A DNA stretch of 32,587 nucleotides, from positions 1-32,587 of the forward strand of contig CAMWTJ010000021.1 in NCBI GenBank assembly GCA_947177185.1. The letters run 5' to 3'. Numbering within the stretch: position 1 is the first letter of the stretch; each line of letters begins with the position of its first letter. The DNA comes from an uncultured Porphyromonadaceae bacterium. Lineage in GTDB: Bacteria; Bacteroidota; Bacteroidia; Bacteroidales; Muribaculaceae. The notes under the pieces are model-generated. The model saw only the letters and a program-made list of their open reading frames with translations. It did no database searches and had not been told where the DNA came from. The position numbers and the translations under genes were made by a program. Below, one piece after another: positions 1-7,186 of this stretch.

Positions 1-487
1 GTTGGGTTAGCTTTGGGAAATTGTTTTCTTTCGCCGCCTTGAATAGCCACGAATTGCTGATGCCGAATTTTTCCAGCACCTCTTTGGTGGTGTAGAACTC
101 AGTGATAGTCTGCTTCTCCTTTGCCGGACGTAACTGATAGAGATGTGAACCATCGAAAAGAGAATTAAGGCTGTCTCTACTGATAATAGTTTTTCCCTTG
201 AACTGGAAACAAGGGATAGAATTAGCGGCAAGATAATTGTAGATGGAAGCACGACATACTCCGAGAAGTCTGGCACATTGAGCCGGAGTTATGAATAAGC
301 GTTTGTCATCGCTCATTTGAGGCATTGAAGCCTTGGCTTGTTCACGCTCGACATGCTGTTTGCGCTTCGCATCCTTGTAGGAGTGTTCGGCGCATCTTTT
401 ACAGCAATAGCGTGTCGTACATTTTCTTGCTATGAACGTGCTGCCACACCATTCACAGGTCTTGGTGATTTCGATTGTACTGCTCAT
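1..487 (-). CDS. Mobile-element helix-turn-helix protein (partial, C-terminus off window)
   Basis: The frame opens with ATG at 485-487 and stays open to the window edge, giving 162 codons without a stop, so only the N-terminal part is present. Residues 11-35 hold a zinc-ribbon-like set (C11xxC14, then C28/C29 and C32, H35). Two MerR/excisionase-style helix-turn-helix segments follow, at about residues 66-110 (ITPAQCARLLGV...) and 130-162 (FYTTKEVLEKFGIS...). Proteins of this architecture are common next to tyrosine integrases in Bacteroidales conjugative and mobilizable elements (established knowledge from recall). The DNA is AT-richer than the rest of the window, which fits a transferred element. 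The exact role (excisionase, regulator or integrase cofactor) is not known from the sequence. The next gene, off the window, may be an integrase. Confidence 0.8.
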   Translation of the reverse strand, partial: MSSTIEITKTCEWCGSTFIARKCTTRYCCKRCAEHSYKDAKRKQHVEREQAKASMPQMSDDKRLFITPAQCARLLGVCRASIYNYLAANSIPCFQFKGKTIISRDSLNSLFDGSHLYQLRPAKEKQTITEFYTTKEVLEKFGISNSWLFKAAKENNFPKLTQ

Positions 488-500
488 TTTACGTTGTTAT

Positions 501-560
501 TTCTGTTAATTTTCTGTTAAAAGTGTCTAACCGCGTCTATTGGTGTCTAAGGGTGTCTAA
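501..560. repeat. Helically phased 10-base direct repeats upstream of the HTH gene
   Basis: Two copies of TTCTGTTAA (501-509 and 512-520) are followed by four 10-base units at 521-530, 531-540, 541-550 and 551-560, three of which contain GTGTCTAA and one GCGTCTAT. The units recur once per DNA helical turn, so the motif would face one side of the helix. The array lies 13 to 73 bases upstream of the HTH start and within 250 bases of the mnmE end. That position would suit a binding array for the HTH protein or arm-type sites of an integrase (inference). Confidence 0.75.
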
Positions 561-648
561 ACCCTCTACTGCCTCTCTGACAGGTTAGCCCCGATTGAGT
601 AACGAGATACAACCGGGATACAAAAATGGGCGTAAAATCGAGCAGAAA

Positions 649-660
649 CGGTTAAAACCG
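649..660. repeat. Short inverted repeat CGGTT-AA-AACCG
   Basis: A perfect 5-base inverted repeat around AA sits in the non-coding stretch between the element HTH gene and the mnmE end. It may be a protein-binding site; nothing more can be said. Confidence 0.4.
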
Positions 661-674
661 AGAAATGCGGCAAC

Positions 675-700
675 AAAAATGGCACCCTGTAAAGAGTGCC
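675..700 (-). terminator. Probable terminator after mnmE
   Basis: On the minus strand a GGCAC/GTGCC stem, extended by two further pairs across one mismatch and closed by a four-base loop, is followed by ATTTTTG. It lies about 45 bases beyond the mnmE stop. It falls on the proposed mobile-element side of the junction, so the element may supply the terminator for the host operon. Confidence 0.45.
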
Positions 701-745
701 ATACTAACAGATTATGCTATTTTGTAATCGTTTCTAACTATATTG

Positions 746-763
746 TCATTTTCCAATGCAGAA
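746..763 (-). other. Candidate attachment site: last 18 bases of mnmE
   Basis: The mnmE 3' end reads TTCTGCATTGGAAAATGA. The same gene end is the integration site of Salmonella genomic island 1 (attB TTCTGTATTGGTAAGTAA, from memory), which differs at only a few positions. An AT-rich sequence with a mobile-element gene begins directly after it. That this is an attL- or attR-type junction is inference; the second copy of the repeat would be outside the window. Confidence 0.5.
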
Positions 764-2131
764 GCGGGAGAAGATGGTGGAGAGGATTTCGGGGGTGGTG
801 ATGGCGCCGGTTATGGAGCCGAGGGCGGCAAGACATTCGCGGAGGTCCTGAGCAACAAGATCGCCGGGTATTCCGGCCTGTAGGGCCTCGAGGACGCGTG
901 CGGCTGCGGCGGATGCTTCGCGTAGCGCCTGATAGTGCCTGGCGTTGCTCACGAGGACTCCACTGTCGGCATCGGTGCCGAGGGCTGCGCTTATTGCCGA
1001 ACTCAGAGTGCTCCGCAATTCATCAATGCCCCGGCCTGTAAGCGCGCTTGTCGACACCACCTCGGCCCTTTCCGCAGGGATATCCATATTGCAAATTTCG
1101 CCGACCAAATCAGATTTGTTGGCGGCAACTACAAGGCGCGTATGCGGCGACGTGGCCATGGCAGAGAGTATGTCGTCCCATGGCACGGGCGCTTCCGAAT
1201 TCGAAGCATCTATTACGAGCAGTATCACTGCCGCTTCCTGCAGCGCGCGGCGCGAGCGTTCGATGCCGAGTCGCTCTATGGTGTCGGTCGTGTGCCGTAT
1301 GCCTGCGGTATCTTTGAGGCGCACAGTATAGTCGCCGATTGATATCAGGTCTTCCACGACGTCGCGCGTGGTGCCGTGTATATCACTGACGATGGCGCGC
1401 TCGTCGTCGGCAAGGGCGTTCAGAATCGAGGATTTACCTGCATTAGTCGCGCCGACTATAGCGACCGGCACACCGTCGCGAATCGCACGTCCGGCAGAGA
1501 ATCCGTCGGCAAGCCGTGCGGTCGCGTCACATACTTTTGCAGTAAGTTCCATCAGCCGTTCGCGCGACGCAAATTCCACGTCCTCCTCACTGAAATCAAG
1601 TTCCAGTTCGAGAAGCGCAGCAAGTTCGAGCAGTTCTTCGCGCAGCCGCTCTATCTTGTCAGAAAAGGCGCCTCTCATCTGCCGTAGGGCAAGGCGCTGT
1701 GTGGCACGCGAGGTCGACGCTATGAGGTCGGCCACGGCCTCTGCCTGCGTCAGATCCATCCGGCCCGACATAAACGCACGCATCGAGAACTCGCCGGCCT
1801 CGGCCATTCGTGCCCCGGCCTTAAGCAACGACATCACCAGCTCCTGCTGCACCCAGCGCGAGCCATGGACGCTTACCTCAACAACATCCTCGCCCGTAAA
1901 CGAGTGCGGAGCGTGGAACACTGTAGCCACGGCCTGGTCCAGGGCCTCGCCGCAGGTGTCAAGAACGGTTCCTACCAGGCACGTATTAGCCTGCGCGCTC
2001 GTAATGGCGCGCCGACCGCGCCATATTCGCTGCACCACGTCGCGCGCGTCGGGTCCGCTGACACGCGCCACAGCAATGCCGCCTACGCCCGGGGGCGTAG
2101 AGATGGCGCATATTGTATCGTTTTTAGTCAT
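746..2131 (-). CDS. mnmE: tRNA uridine-5-carboxymethylaminomethyl GTPase MnmE
   Basis: MnmE, with MnmG, modifies the wobble uridine (U34) of certain tRNAs using GTP, a folate one-carbon donor and an amine donor. The protein has the N-terminal folate-binding domain (TPPGVGGIAVARVSG), the helical domain and an inserted G domain with P-loop GATNAGKSS at residues 227-235, GTTRD, DTAG and NKSD. It ends in the family's FCIGK tail, whose cysteine is catalytic. I chose the ATG at 2129-2131 (461 residues) because it overlaps the upstream nuclease stop as ATGA and gives the usual MxxNDTICAI start; an ATG at 2144-2146 would add five residues. It is the last gene of the vor operon. The intact 3' end abuts the proposed mobile element. 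Confidence 0.97.
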   Translation of the reverse strand: MTKNDTICAISTPPGVGGIAVARVSGPDARDVVQRIWRGRRAITSAQANTCLVGTVLDTCGEALDQAVATVFHAPHSFTGEDVVEVSVHGSRWVQQELVMSLLKAGARMAEAGEFSMRAFMSGRMDLTQAEAVADLIASTSRATQRLALRQMRGAFSDKIERLREELLELAALLELELDFSEEDVEFASRERLMELTAKVCDATARLADGFSAGRAIRDGVPVAIVGATNAGKSSILNALADDERAIVSDIHGTTRDVVEDLISIGDYTVRLKDTAGIRHTTDTIERLGIERSRRALQEAAVILLVIDASNSEAPVPWDDILSAMATSPHTRLVVAANKSDLVGEICNMDIPAERAEVVSTSALTGRGIDELRSTLSSAISAALGTDADSGVLVSNARHYQALREASAAAARVLEALQAGIPGDLVAQDLRECLAALGSITGAITTPEILSTIFSRFCIGK

Positions 2132-3024
2132 CGCAGTGTCTGCCATCGCGGATAAGAATTCTGACGTTCGACAATCTGTTCTATCGAGTCGGGCAACGCG
2201 GAAAAGAAATCCATACCCGTGACGGCCTCTACCTCGTCGATGCTTACGGCGTGGCTCTGCACCCCACCCTGCACTTTTCCGTTAGGCATCAGAAAACCGA
2301 TGCCTCGAGGAGGGTCTGCATACGGTGCGAGCACCACTTTGAAAAAGCGCTCCGGCACCACCACCCTGCTCTTGCCTATATGCAGCGGCATGCGGTCCGT
2401 AAGCACCGGGCCTGCCACTATAATGATGGCACTGTCGCGACGTGCCCACGCGCGGCAGTTCTCCTCAAGAGTGCTCCAGCCGCCGCTGTTCATCGCCGCC
2501 GCCTGAGGGCATATGTTGGTGAGGTAATTCGAGGCACGCATAGCCTCGGCGCTCCACTTCATATCGGCGGCCGGCGCCATATGTCCGCGCGTATATCCCG
2601 ACTTACGATAGTCCTCCGGGGTAGCACATCCCGGCACGTCGGCATCCTTAAAAAAATTGGACAGACGCTTTTCCGTGCCGCCGCACTCTTCGGCAGTCAG
2701 TTCCCAGACCACATAATTCGGCACGTGCATATCAGGGTTAAAGTTTACTTTGAAACCCGGATATTCTACCATATGCTGCGCGACGTTTTCGGGCACACGC
2801 ACATCCTCAAGACTGCCGTCGAACTGCAAGGCACCACCGGCGCCTTCCGATTTATCTGCCGGGAGCGCCGGACCGGCGTTTGCCACCCAATACAGCGCAG
2901 CGACGATTATCGCCACACACCATATCAGGCCCAAAGGCCAGGCCGCACGCCTGCGTCTGGCCTGCCTGCGACGGCGTCCAGCGCTGCGCCGCGCGTAGGC
3001 GCCATTACTGCGTTTTACCGCCAT
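2128..3024 (-). CDS. Membrane-anchored DNA/RNA non-specific endonuclease (NucA/EndA type)
   Basis: This 298-residue protein has a very basic N-terminus (Arg-rich residues 11-27), one transmembrane segment at about 31-49, and a beta-beta-alpha-metal nuclease domain outside the membrane. The family motif DRGH appears as TRGH at 145-148, with H148 the expected general base, followed by MAPAADM. The Mg-binding asparagine is expected at N170 in NICPQ, and ENCRAWA is also typical of the family. The aspartate of DRGH is replaced by threonine, which occurs in some members. It starts 6 bases after the oxidoreductase gamma gene and overlaps mnmE by 4 bases. Its role beside a metabolic operon is unclear; periplasmic nucleic-acid scavenging is possible. 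Confidence 0.88.
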   Translation of the reverse strand: MAVKRSNGAYARRSAGRRRRQARRRRAAWPLGLIWCVAIIVAALYWVANAGPALPADKSEGAGGALQFDGSLEDVRVPENVAQHMVEYPGFKVNFNPDMHVPNYVVWELTAEECGGTEKRLSNFFKDADVPGCATPEDYRKSGYTRGHMAPAADMKWSAEAMRASNYLTNICPQAAAMNSGGWSTLEENCRAWARRDSAIIIVAGPVLTDRMPLHIGKSRVVVPERFFKVVLAPYADPPRGIGFLMPNGKVQGGVQSHAVSIDEVEAVTGMDFFSALPDSIEQIVERQNSYPRWQTLR

Positions 3025-3030
3025 AATCCC

Positions 3031-3576
3031 CTATCCTACCAGGCTCATTCCCTTCAGGAGTGCCTGCTCGTTCAGCGGAATCAAATGATGGTGACGTTCG
3101 GGAAGAGTCTTTTTCAGACCGCGCAACACGGCGTCCATAGGCACAACAGGACGCAGCCCGAGCAACGCCCCGAGCAAAATCATGTTATAAGCCTTGGCGT
3201 TGCCGAGCTCCATCATAGCGTCCATAGCATTGACCTCCACTACTTTTATATCAGTGCGTGTAGGCTTATGATGTATTCCCGACGGGTCGTACACAAGTGT
3301 GCCGCCACTCTTCACCTTGCTCTCGAATTTGTCGAGGCTCTGCTGATTCAGAATCACCGCTGTGTCATAACTGTCGAGCACAGGCGACGATATGGCGCTG
3401 TCGCTCAGTATCACGGTCACATTGGCCGTTCCGCCACGCTGTTCGGGACCGTAGGACGGCATCCAGGTCACCTCCATATCGTTCATCAGGCCGGCATACG
3501 CCAGTATTTTGCCCATCGACAACACTCCCTGGCCTCCAAAACCTGCTATAATTATCTCTTCCTTCATAGTAATCAT
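3031..3576 (-). CDS. 2-oxoacid:ferredoxin oxidoreductase, gamma subunit
   Basis: This is the gamma subunit of a ferredoxin-dependent 2-oxoacid oxidoreductase, which converts a 2-oxoacid plus CoA to acyl-CoA, CO2 and reduced ferredoxin. The hallmark GFGGQG lies at residues 12-17, followed by SYGPEQRGG. I chose the ATG at 3574-3576 (181 residues) because it overlaps the beta-subunit stop as ATGA; a second ATG at 3565-3567 is also possible. A longer frame reaching 3672 would run inside the beta gene and is unlikely. The substrate (2-oxoglutarate or branched-chain oxoacids) cannot be read from this subunit. Confidence 0.93.
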   Translation of the reverse strand: MITMKEEIIIAGFGGQGVLSMGKILAYAGLMNDMEVTWMPSYGPEQRGGTANVTVILSDSAISSPVLDSYDTAVILNQQSLDKFESKVKSGGTLVYDPSGIHHKPTRTDIKVVEVNAMDAMMELGNAKAYNMILLGALLGLRPVVPMDAVLRGLKKTLPERHHHLIPLNEQALLKGMSLVG

Positions 3577-4334
3577 TCGTTTTTCAGGTCGCCGAGCGGA
3601 TAATGCTCTGTCATATGTTCCGCCATCCAGTCGTTGGCCTGCGCGGGAGTCATCTTCCAGCCGCTGCTGCAAGTGCCCACCACCTCAACCACAGATGTGC
3701 CTTTTCCGGCCAATGCATTTTCAAAAGCCTTCTTTATGGCGGCTTTCGTCTTGCGCGCGGCAGCTGCGGTGTGCACAGCCTGGCGCGTCACATAGCAAGT
3801 GCCGCGCAACTGCGCGAGCAGGTCGGTGATGTTAAGCGGATAACCGTTCAGGTCGGCGCGACGTCCATAGGGAGTCGTGGCGGTCTTTTGGCCGAGCAGT
3901 GTGGTCGGAGCCATCTGTCCGCCTGTCATACCGTATATGGCGTTGTTGATAAATATGATGGCGATGTTTTCGCCACGGTTGGCCGCATGTATGGTTTCAG
4001 CGGTTCCTATCGCAGCCAGGTCGCCGTCGCCCTGGTAGGTAAAGACCAGATTGTCGGGATTAAGGCGGCTCAGGGCCGTAGCCACTGCGGGCGCACGCCC
4101 ATGTGCGGCCTCCACCCAGTCCACATCAATATAGTTGTAGGCAAACACCGCGCAGCCCACCGGCGCAACGCCCACCGCGCGGTTTTCCAGGCCCATTTCC
4201 TCGAGCAGCTCGGCTACGATGCGATGCACCACTCCGTGGCTGCATCCGGGACAATAGTGCGTGTTTGCCTCCGTGAGCAGGCGCGGACGCGCGTATACGC
4301 GGTTGGCGGGATTGATTATCTCTTCTGGGGTCAT
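3573..4334 (-). CDS. 2-oxoacid:ferredoxin oxidoreductase, beta subunit (thiamine diphosphate-binding)
   Basis: This 253-residue protein carries the catalytic cofactor half of the complex. The thiamine-diphosphate/Mg motif begins with GDGD at residues 102-105 and closes with the asparagine pair at 130-131 and TGGQ at 137-140. An N-terminal CPGCSHG at 28-34 is typical of Kor/Vor beta subunits. The lack of the C-terminal extension and iron-sulfur region of one-chain pyruvate enzymes fits the four-subunit type. The gene overlaps the alpha gene (4331-4334) and the gamma gene (3573-3576) by four bases each, consistent with translational coupling of stoichiometric subunits. Confidence 0.95.
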   Translation of the reverse strand: MTPEEIINPANRVYARPRLLTEANTHYCPGCSHGVVHRIVAELLEEMGLENRAVGVAPVGCAVFAYNYIDVDWVEAAHGRAPAVATALSRLNPDNLVFTYQGDGDLAAIGTAETIHAANRGENIAIIFINNAIYGMTGGQMAPTTLLGQKTATTPYGRRADLNGYPLNITDLLAQLRGTCYVTRQAVHTAAAARKTKAAIKKAFENALAGKGTSVVEVVGTCSSGWKMTPAQANDWMAEHMTEHYPLGDLKNE

Positions 4335-5419
4335 GGCTTTGCTTCAGGAAAATGATTATACAATGCGTCGAGCACCTCGTTAGGATTGGGAACTATTCCA
4401 CCCATTCGTCCGAAATGCGCTACAGGCACACGACATTCCGACGCCAGACGCACGTCGTCTATCATCTGACCGGCGTTCAGTTCCACAGTCAGGATGCCTT
4501 TTGCCTGCGATGCGAGCTCTCCTATGCGCGTCTTGGGGAAAGGCCACAGCGTAATCGGACGCAGCAGGCCCACTTTCACACCCTTGGCACGGGCATCCTC
4601 TATCGCTTTCAGGCATATGCGGGCCACCGAGCCGAACGCCACTATCAGATACTCGGCATCGTCGGTGTAATACTCGGCATAGCGCACCTCGTTGGCTTCT
4701 ATTTCGGCATATGTGCGCTGGAAGCGCTCATTGTTGAGCTCCATGCGCGAGGGGTCAAGTTCCAGGCTTGTCACCACATTGCGGTGCTCGCGGCCGTGCC
4801 GGCCGGTGGCCGCCCACGGGCATTGCGCTTCCACCTCTGCCTGAGTGCGCCGCGCACGCGGCTCGGGCAGCACCACTTTCTCCATCATCTGCCCCACGAT
4901 GCCGTCGGCCAAAATCATGGCAGGAGTGCGGTATTTGAAAGCAAGGTCGAAACCGAGCGCCACAAAATCGGCCATTTCCTGCACCGTGGCAGGCGCCAGC
5001 ACTATCAAATGATAATCTCCGTGGCCGCCTCCCTTGGTGGCCTGATAATAATCGGCCTGCGAAGGCTGTATGGTTCCCAAGCCGGGACCGCCGCGCATCA
5101 CATTTACTATCAGCGCAGGCAGCTCGGCAGCGGCTATATAGCTTATGCCCTCCTGCTTAAGGCTTATGCCCGGACTCGACGACGACGTCATCACGGCTTT
5201 GCCGGAAGCGGCGCCGCCATATATCATATTGATAGCCGCCACCTCGCTCTCGGCCTGAAGCACCACCATGCCTGTAGTTTCCCACGGCATTTCGGCTTCC
5301 AGAGTTTCGAGCACCTCGCTCTGAGGGGTGATGGGGTAACCGAAATAGCCGTCCGCACCATAACGGATTGCAGCGTGGGCTATCGCCTCGTTACCTTTCA
5401 TCAGTCTTACTTCTTCCAT
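4331..5419 (-). CDS. vorB: 2-oxoacid:ferredoxin oxidoreductase, alpha subunit (VorB/KorA type)
   Basis: This 362-residue alpha subunit has the pyrimidine-binding domain of the pyruvate:ferredoxin oxidoreductase superfamily. It starts with MKGNEAIAHAAIRYGADGYFGYPITPQSE, and later shows SSSSPGISL and RGGPGLGTIQPSQADY, which are conserved in the group that databases name VorB (3-methyl-2-oxobutanoate dehydrogenase) or KorA. It is preceded by the ferredoxin gene (10-base gap) and followed by the beta subunit with a four-base overlap. The complex would be cytoplasmic and would link amino-acid or oxoacid metabolism with reduced ferredoxin in an anaerobe. Which 2-oxoacid is preferred is not certain, so the gene symbol follows database naming rather than proven substrate. 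Confidence 0.94.
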   Translation of the reverse strand: MEEVRLMKGNEAIAHAAIRYGADGYFGYPITPQSEVLETLEAEMPWETTGMVVLQAESEVAAINMIYGGAASGKAVMTSSSSPGISLKQEGISYIAAAELPALIVNVMRGGPGLGTIQPSQADYYQATKGGGHGDYHLIVLAPATVQEMADFVALGFDLAFKYRTPAMILADGIVGQMMEKVVLPEPRARRTQAEVEAQCPWAATGRHGREHRNVVTSLELDPSRMELNNERFQRTYAEIEANEVRYAEYYTDDAEYLIVAFGSVARICLKAIEDARAKGVKVGLLRPITLWPFPKTRIGELASQAKGILTVELNAGQMIDDVRLASECRVPVAHFGRMGGIVPNPNEVLDALYNHFPEAKP

Positions 5420-5429
5420 GATACTTTAT

Positions 5430-5660
5430 TTATTTTTCAATGACGCGATACACCTCAATGCATGCATCAGGACAGACTGTGGCGCAGGCCGCGCAGCCTA
5501 TGCATGTCGCCATATCGGCTGCGTAAGCATAATGATAGCCACGGTCGTTCACATCGTTGCTTTTCAAGGCGAGAGTGTGTGTCGGACAAGCCACTACACA
5601 CAGTTCGCAGCCCTTGCAGCGCATGGCATCGACCGTCACTGCTCCTATCACTTTAGGCAT
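5430..5660 (-). CDS. 2x[4Fe-4S] ferredoxin subunit of the oxidoreductase
   Basis: This 76-residue protein has two classic [4Fe-4S] motifs: C15xxC18xxC21xxxC25P and C53xxC56xxC59xxxC63P. Spacing is that of bacterial 8Fe-8S ferredoxins and of the delta subunit of Vor/Kor complexes. As the first gene of the operon, 10 bases before the alpha gene, it most likely passes electrons from the thiamine-bound intermediate to soluble ferredoxin. The start codon lies about 25 bases downstream of the predicted transcription start. Confidence 0.95.
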   Translation of the reverse strand: MPKVIGAVTVDAMRCKGCELCVVACPTHTLALKSNDVNDRGYHYAYAADMATCIGCAACATVCPDACIEVYRVIEK

Positions 5661-5691
5661 GTTGAATATTGCTTTAGGATTTATTAATGCA

Positions 5692-5723
5692 CAAATATAG
5701 CGAAAACCCGCTTCCCTGCCAAA
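5692..5723 (-). promoter_or_regulatory. Promoter of the vor-nuclease-mnmE operon
   Basis: On the minus strand TATATTTG (5692-5699) matches the Bacteroidetes -7 consensus TAnnTTTG, and TTTG (5720-5723) matches the -33 element with a 20-base spacer. It sits about 30 bases upstream of the ferredoxin start. Confidence 0.75.
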
Positions 5724-5759
5724 GTTTTAACATTTGCCAACATTGGCCGGCGTCGGCCG

Positions 5760-6083
5760 TCAGTTGAGCCGCTCGTCAAGCCGGCTGCGCTCGGGCACAA
5801 AGCGCCGTGCGGCCTCACGGGCTGCCCGCGCCGAATCGCGGCGTGCCTCGCGCATACGCTTTTTCTCGGCCCGCACACTGTCGCGTGCCGAGCGTATGCT
5901 GTCGTCGCGTTGCTGTGCTGAGTCGATGCGGTGCTGCGCTTCGAGCTCACGCGACAGCGCCGCGGCGCTGTCGCCGCCCCCTGCTCCGCCCCACGCGAGG
6001 TGAAACACTATCGGAAGGGCCACCAACAGCAACAGCACGGCCATGCCGATGCTGTCGCCGGAGGTCATCCTGAAACGCTTCAT
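5760..6083 (-). CDS. Small membrane protein with charged Arg/Ala/Ser helix
   Basis: This 107-residue protein has one hydrophobic segment at about residues 13-31, then a long, highly charged helix with repeated DS(I/V)R and ARRDSAR patterns, likely a coiled coil. It ends with a PERSRLDERLN tail. It resembles the membrane-plus-linker part that precedes helix-hairpin-helix domains in some Bacteroidetes proteins, but no such domain is present. Its start overlaps the stop of the thioredoxin-like gene by four bases (ATGA), so the two are translated together. I do not recognise a function; a structural or scaffolding part in the envelope is possible. Confidence 0.7.
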   Translation of the reverse strand: MKRFRMTSGDSIGMAVLLLLVALPIVFHLAWGGAGGGDSAAALSRELEAQHRIDSAQQRDDSIRSARDSVRAEKKRMREARRDSARAAREAARRFVPERSRLDERLN

Positions 6084-7099
6084 TTGCCTGACATGGCAGC
6101 AGCCACGTCGGCTTTAAGGGCATCGTCCTGCTTGTCGCGGCTCAGAATTGTGCCGTCGGGGCCGTAAAGGATAATGCACGGTATGCCCATTATGCCGTAA
6201 ATGTCCGTAGGCACACTGCCTCCGTTCACCCAGCACTCCCAGGGCAGGTCGTGTTTTTTCACGGCGGCACGCGTGGCGTCGGGCTCATCCCACACAGCCA
6301 CGCCGAGCACATTCAGACCCTTGTCCTTATACTCTTTGTAAAGGTCTTTCAGCACGGCGGTCTGGCGGATGCACGGGCCGCACCAGCTTGCCCAGTAGTC
6401 CACGAGCACATAGTCGCCTTTGCCCACCACATCGCTGAGGCGGTGCTTCACTCCGTCGCTTTCAATCTCGAAATCTGCAAATTTGCGACCCACGGCCGTG
6501 GCTTCCTGACGGTCGAACGACTGACGGTAGCGCTGCACTCGCTTGTACTTGGCCATGTCGGGATATTTAGCCAGCGCGGCGGCAAACTCTTCGCGCGACA
6601 AAGCACCGGCCTGGTCGAGGAACACATAATAGCCTATGGGATTGTCGGAATTCTCGTCGAGCACGCCCTCCATGTACTTGTTATACGCCTCGATTATGGC
6701 CTCGCGCTCGGCCTCGGACGTGGCCTTGCTATAGCTGGCGCGCACGCTGTTTATGTGCGCGCCCATTTCGTTGAGCCTGTCGTTGAGCATAGAGCCCACG
6801 GCGTCGCGATTCTTATTGACGGCAATACCGCCTTCCTCAAGGATAAATGTGCAGTAGCGCTGCCCGTCGAGCAGCAGCCGAGCCAGCACGGGCTCGTCGA
6901 TAGTGCCGCGGAATTCCGCCACGCCGTCGGTCACCAGCACCGAATCCAGGCGCTCGCCCGTATCGAAATTCTCAATCTGCACCATAGCGCCTTCATCGTC
7001 GGCCGACATAGGCACCGTCACATGATACGGAGCCGCGCTCGCGCTGCCCGCCGTAAGCGCGGCGGCAAGGGCCGCGCCTGCAAAAAATTTCATAGCCAT
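6080..7099 (-). CDS. TlpA-like thioredoxin-fold protein with DUF4369-like N-terminus
   Basis: This 339-residue exported protein has a signal peptide ending near residue 22 (SASAAP). A beta-rich N-terminal domain resembling DUF4369 follows, then a helical linker and a C-terminal TlpA/ResA-type thioredoxin domain. The redox motif is W239-C240-G-P-C243 and the cis-proline is in GIPC near residue 307. Such proteins reduce or exchange disulfides in the periplasm, and Bacteroidetes have many paralogues whose substrates are mostly unknown. The start at 7099 (MAMKFF) could also be the ATG two codons later. It overlaps the small membrane protein gene that follows. Confidence 0.9.
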   Translation of the reverse strand: MAMKFFAGAALAAALTAGSASAAPYHVTVPMSADDEGAMVQIENFDTGERLDSVLVTDGVAEFRGTIDEPVLARLLLDGQRYCTFILEEGGIAVNKNRDAVGSMLNDRLNEMGAHINSVRASYSKATSEAEREAIIEAYNKYMEGVLDENSDNPIGYYVFLDQAGALSREEFAAALAKYPDMAKYKRVQRYRQSFDRQEATAVGRKFADFEIESDGVKHRLSDVVGKGDYVLVDYWASWCGPCIRQTAVLKDLYKEYKDKGLNVLGVAVWDEPDATRAAVKKHDLPWECWVNGGSVPTDIYGIMGIPCIILYGPDGTILSRDKQDDALKADVAAAMSGK

Positions 7100-7157
7100 A
7101 TTCTTATGCTTATTTATGTTTTTCAGACTGTCACGGACCTTTTACGCCCGTATTCCG

Positions 7158-7165
7158 CAAAGTTA
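7158..7165 (-). promoter_or_regulatory. -7 promoter box of the thioredoxin-like gene
   Basis: TAACTTTG on the minus strand matches TAnnTTTG. It lies about 60 bases upstream of the start codon. I do not see a good -33 element at the usual distance. Confidence 0.6.
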
Positions 7166-7186
7166 CTAAATTTTATGCCAAAATAA

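Noticed and set aside
7-276. Minus-strand open frame of 89 residues at the left edge
   Set aside because: It is a frame shadow of the real HTH gene, whose frame begins at 487 and contains zinc-ribbon and helix-turn-helix motifs.
595-801. Plus-strand frame of 68 residues between the element and mnmE
   Set aside because: It overlaps the 3' end of mnmE and reads through the attachment-like region with no family match or promoter.
2251-3603. Long plus-strand frame of 450 residues opposite the nuclease and gamma subunit genes
   Set aside because: It is antisense to well-recognised genes; GC-rich codon use on one strand leaves the opposite strand open by chance. The same applies to the long opposite-strand frames at 4352-5443, 7913-9124, 12690-14066, 21166-22389 and 30692-32335.
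3577-3672. N-terminal extension of the gamma subunit
   Set aside because: It lies inside the beta gene, has no homology, and the ATGA overlap at 3573-3576 gives a natural start.
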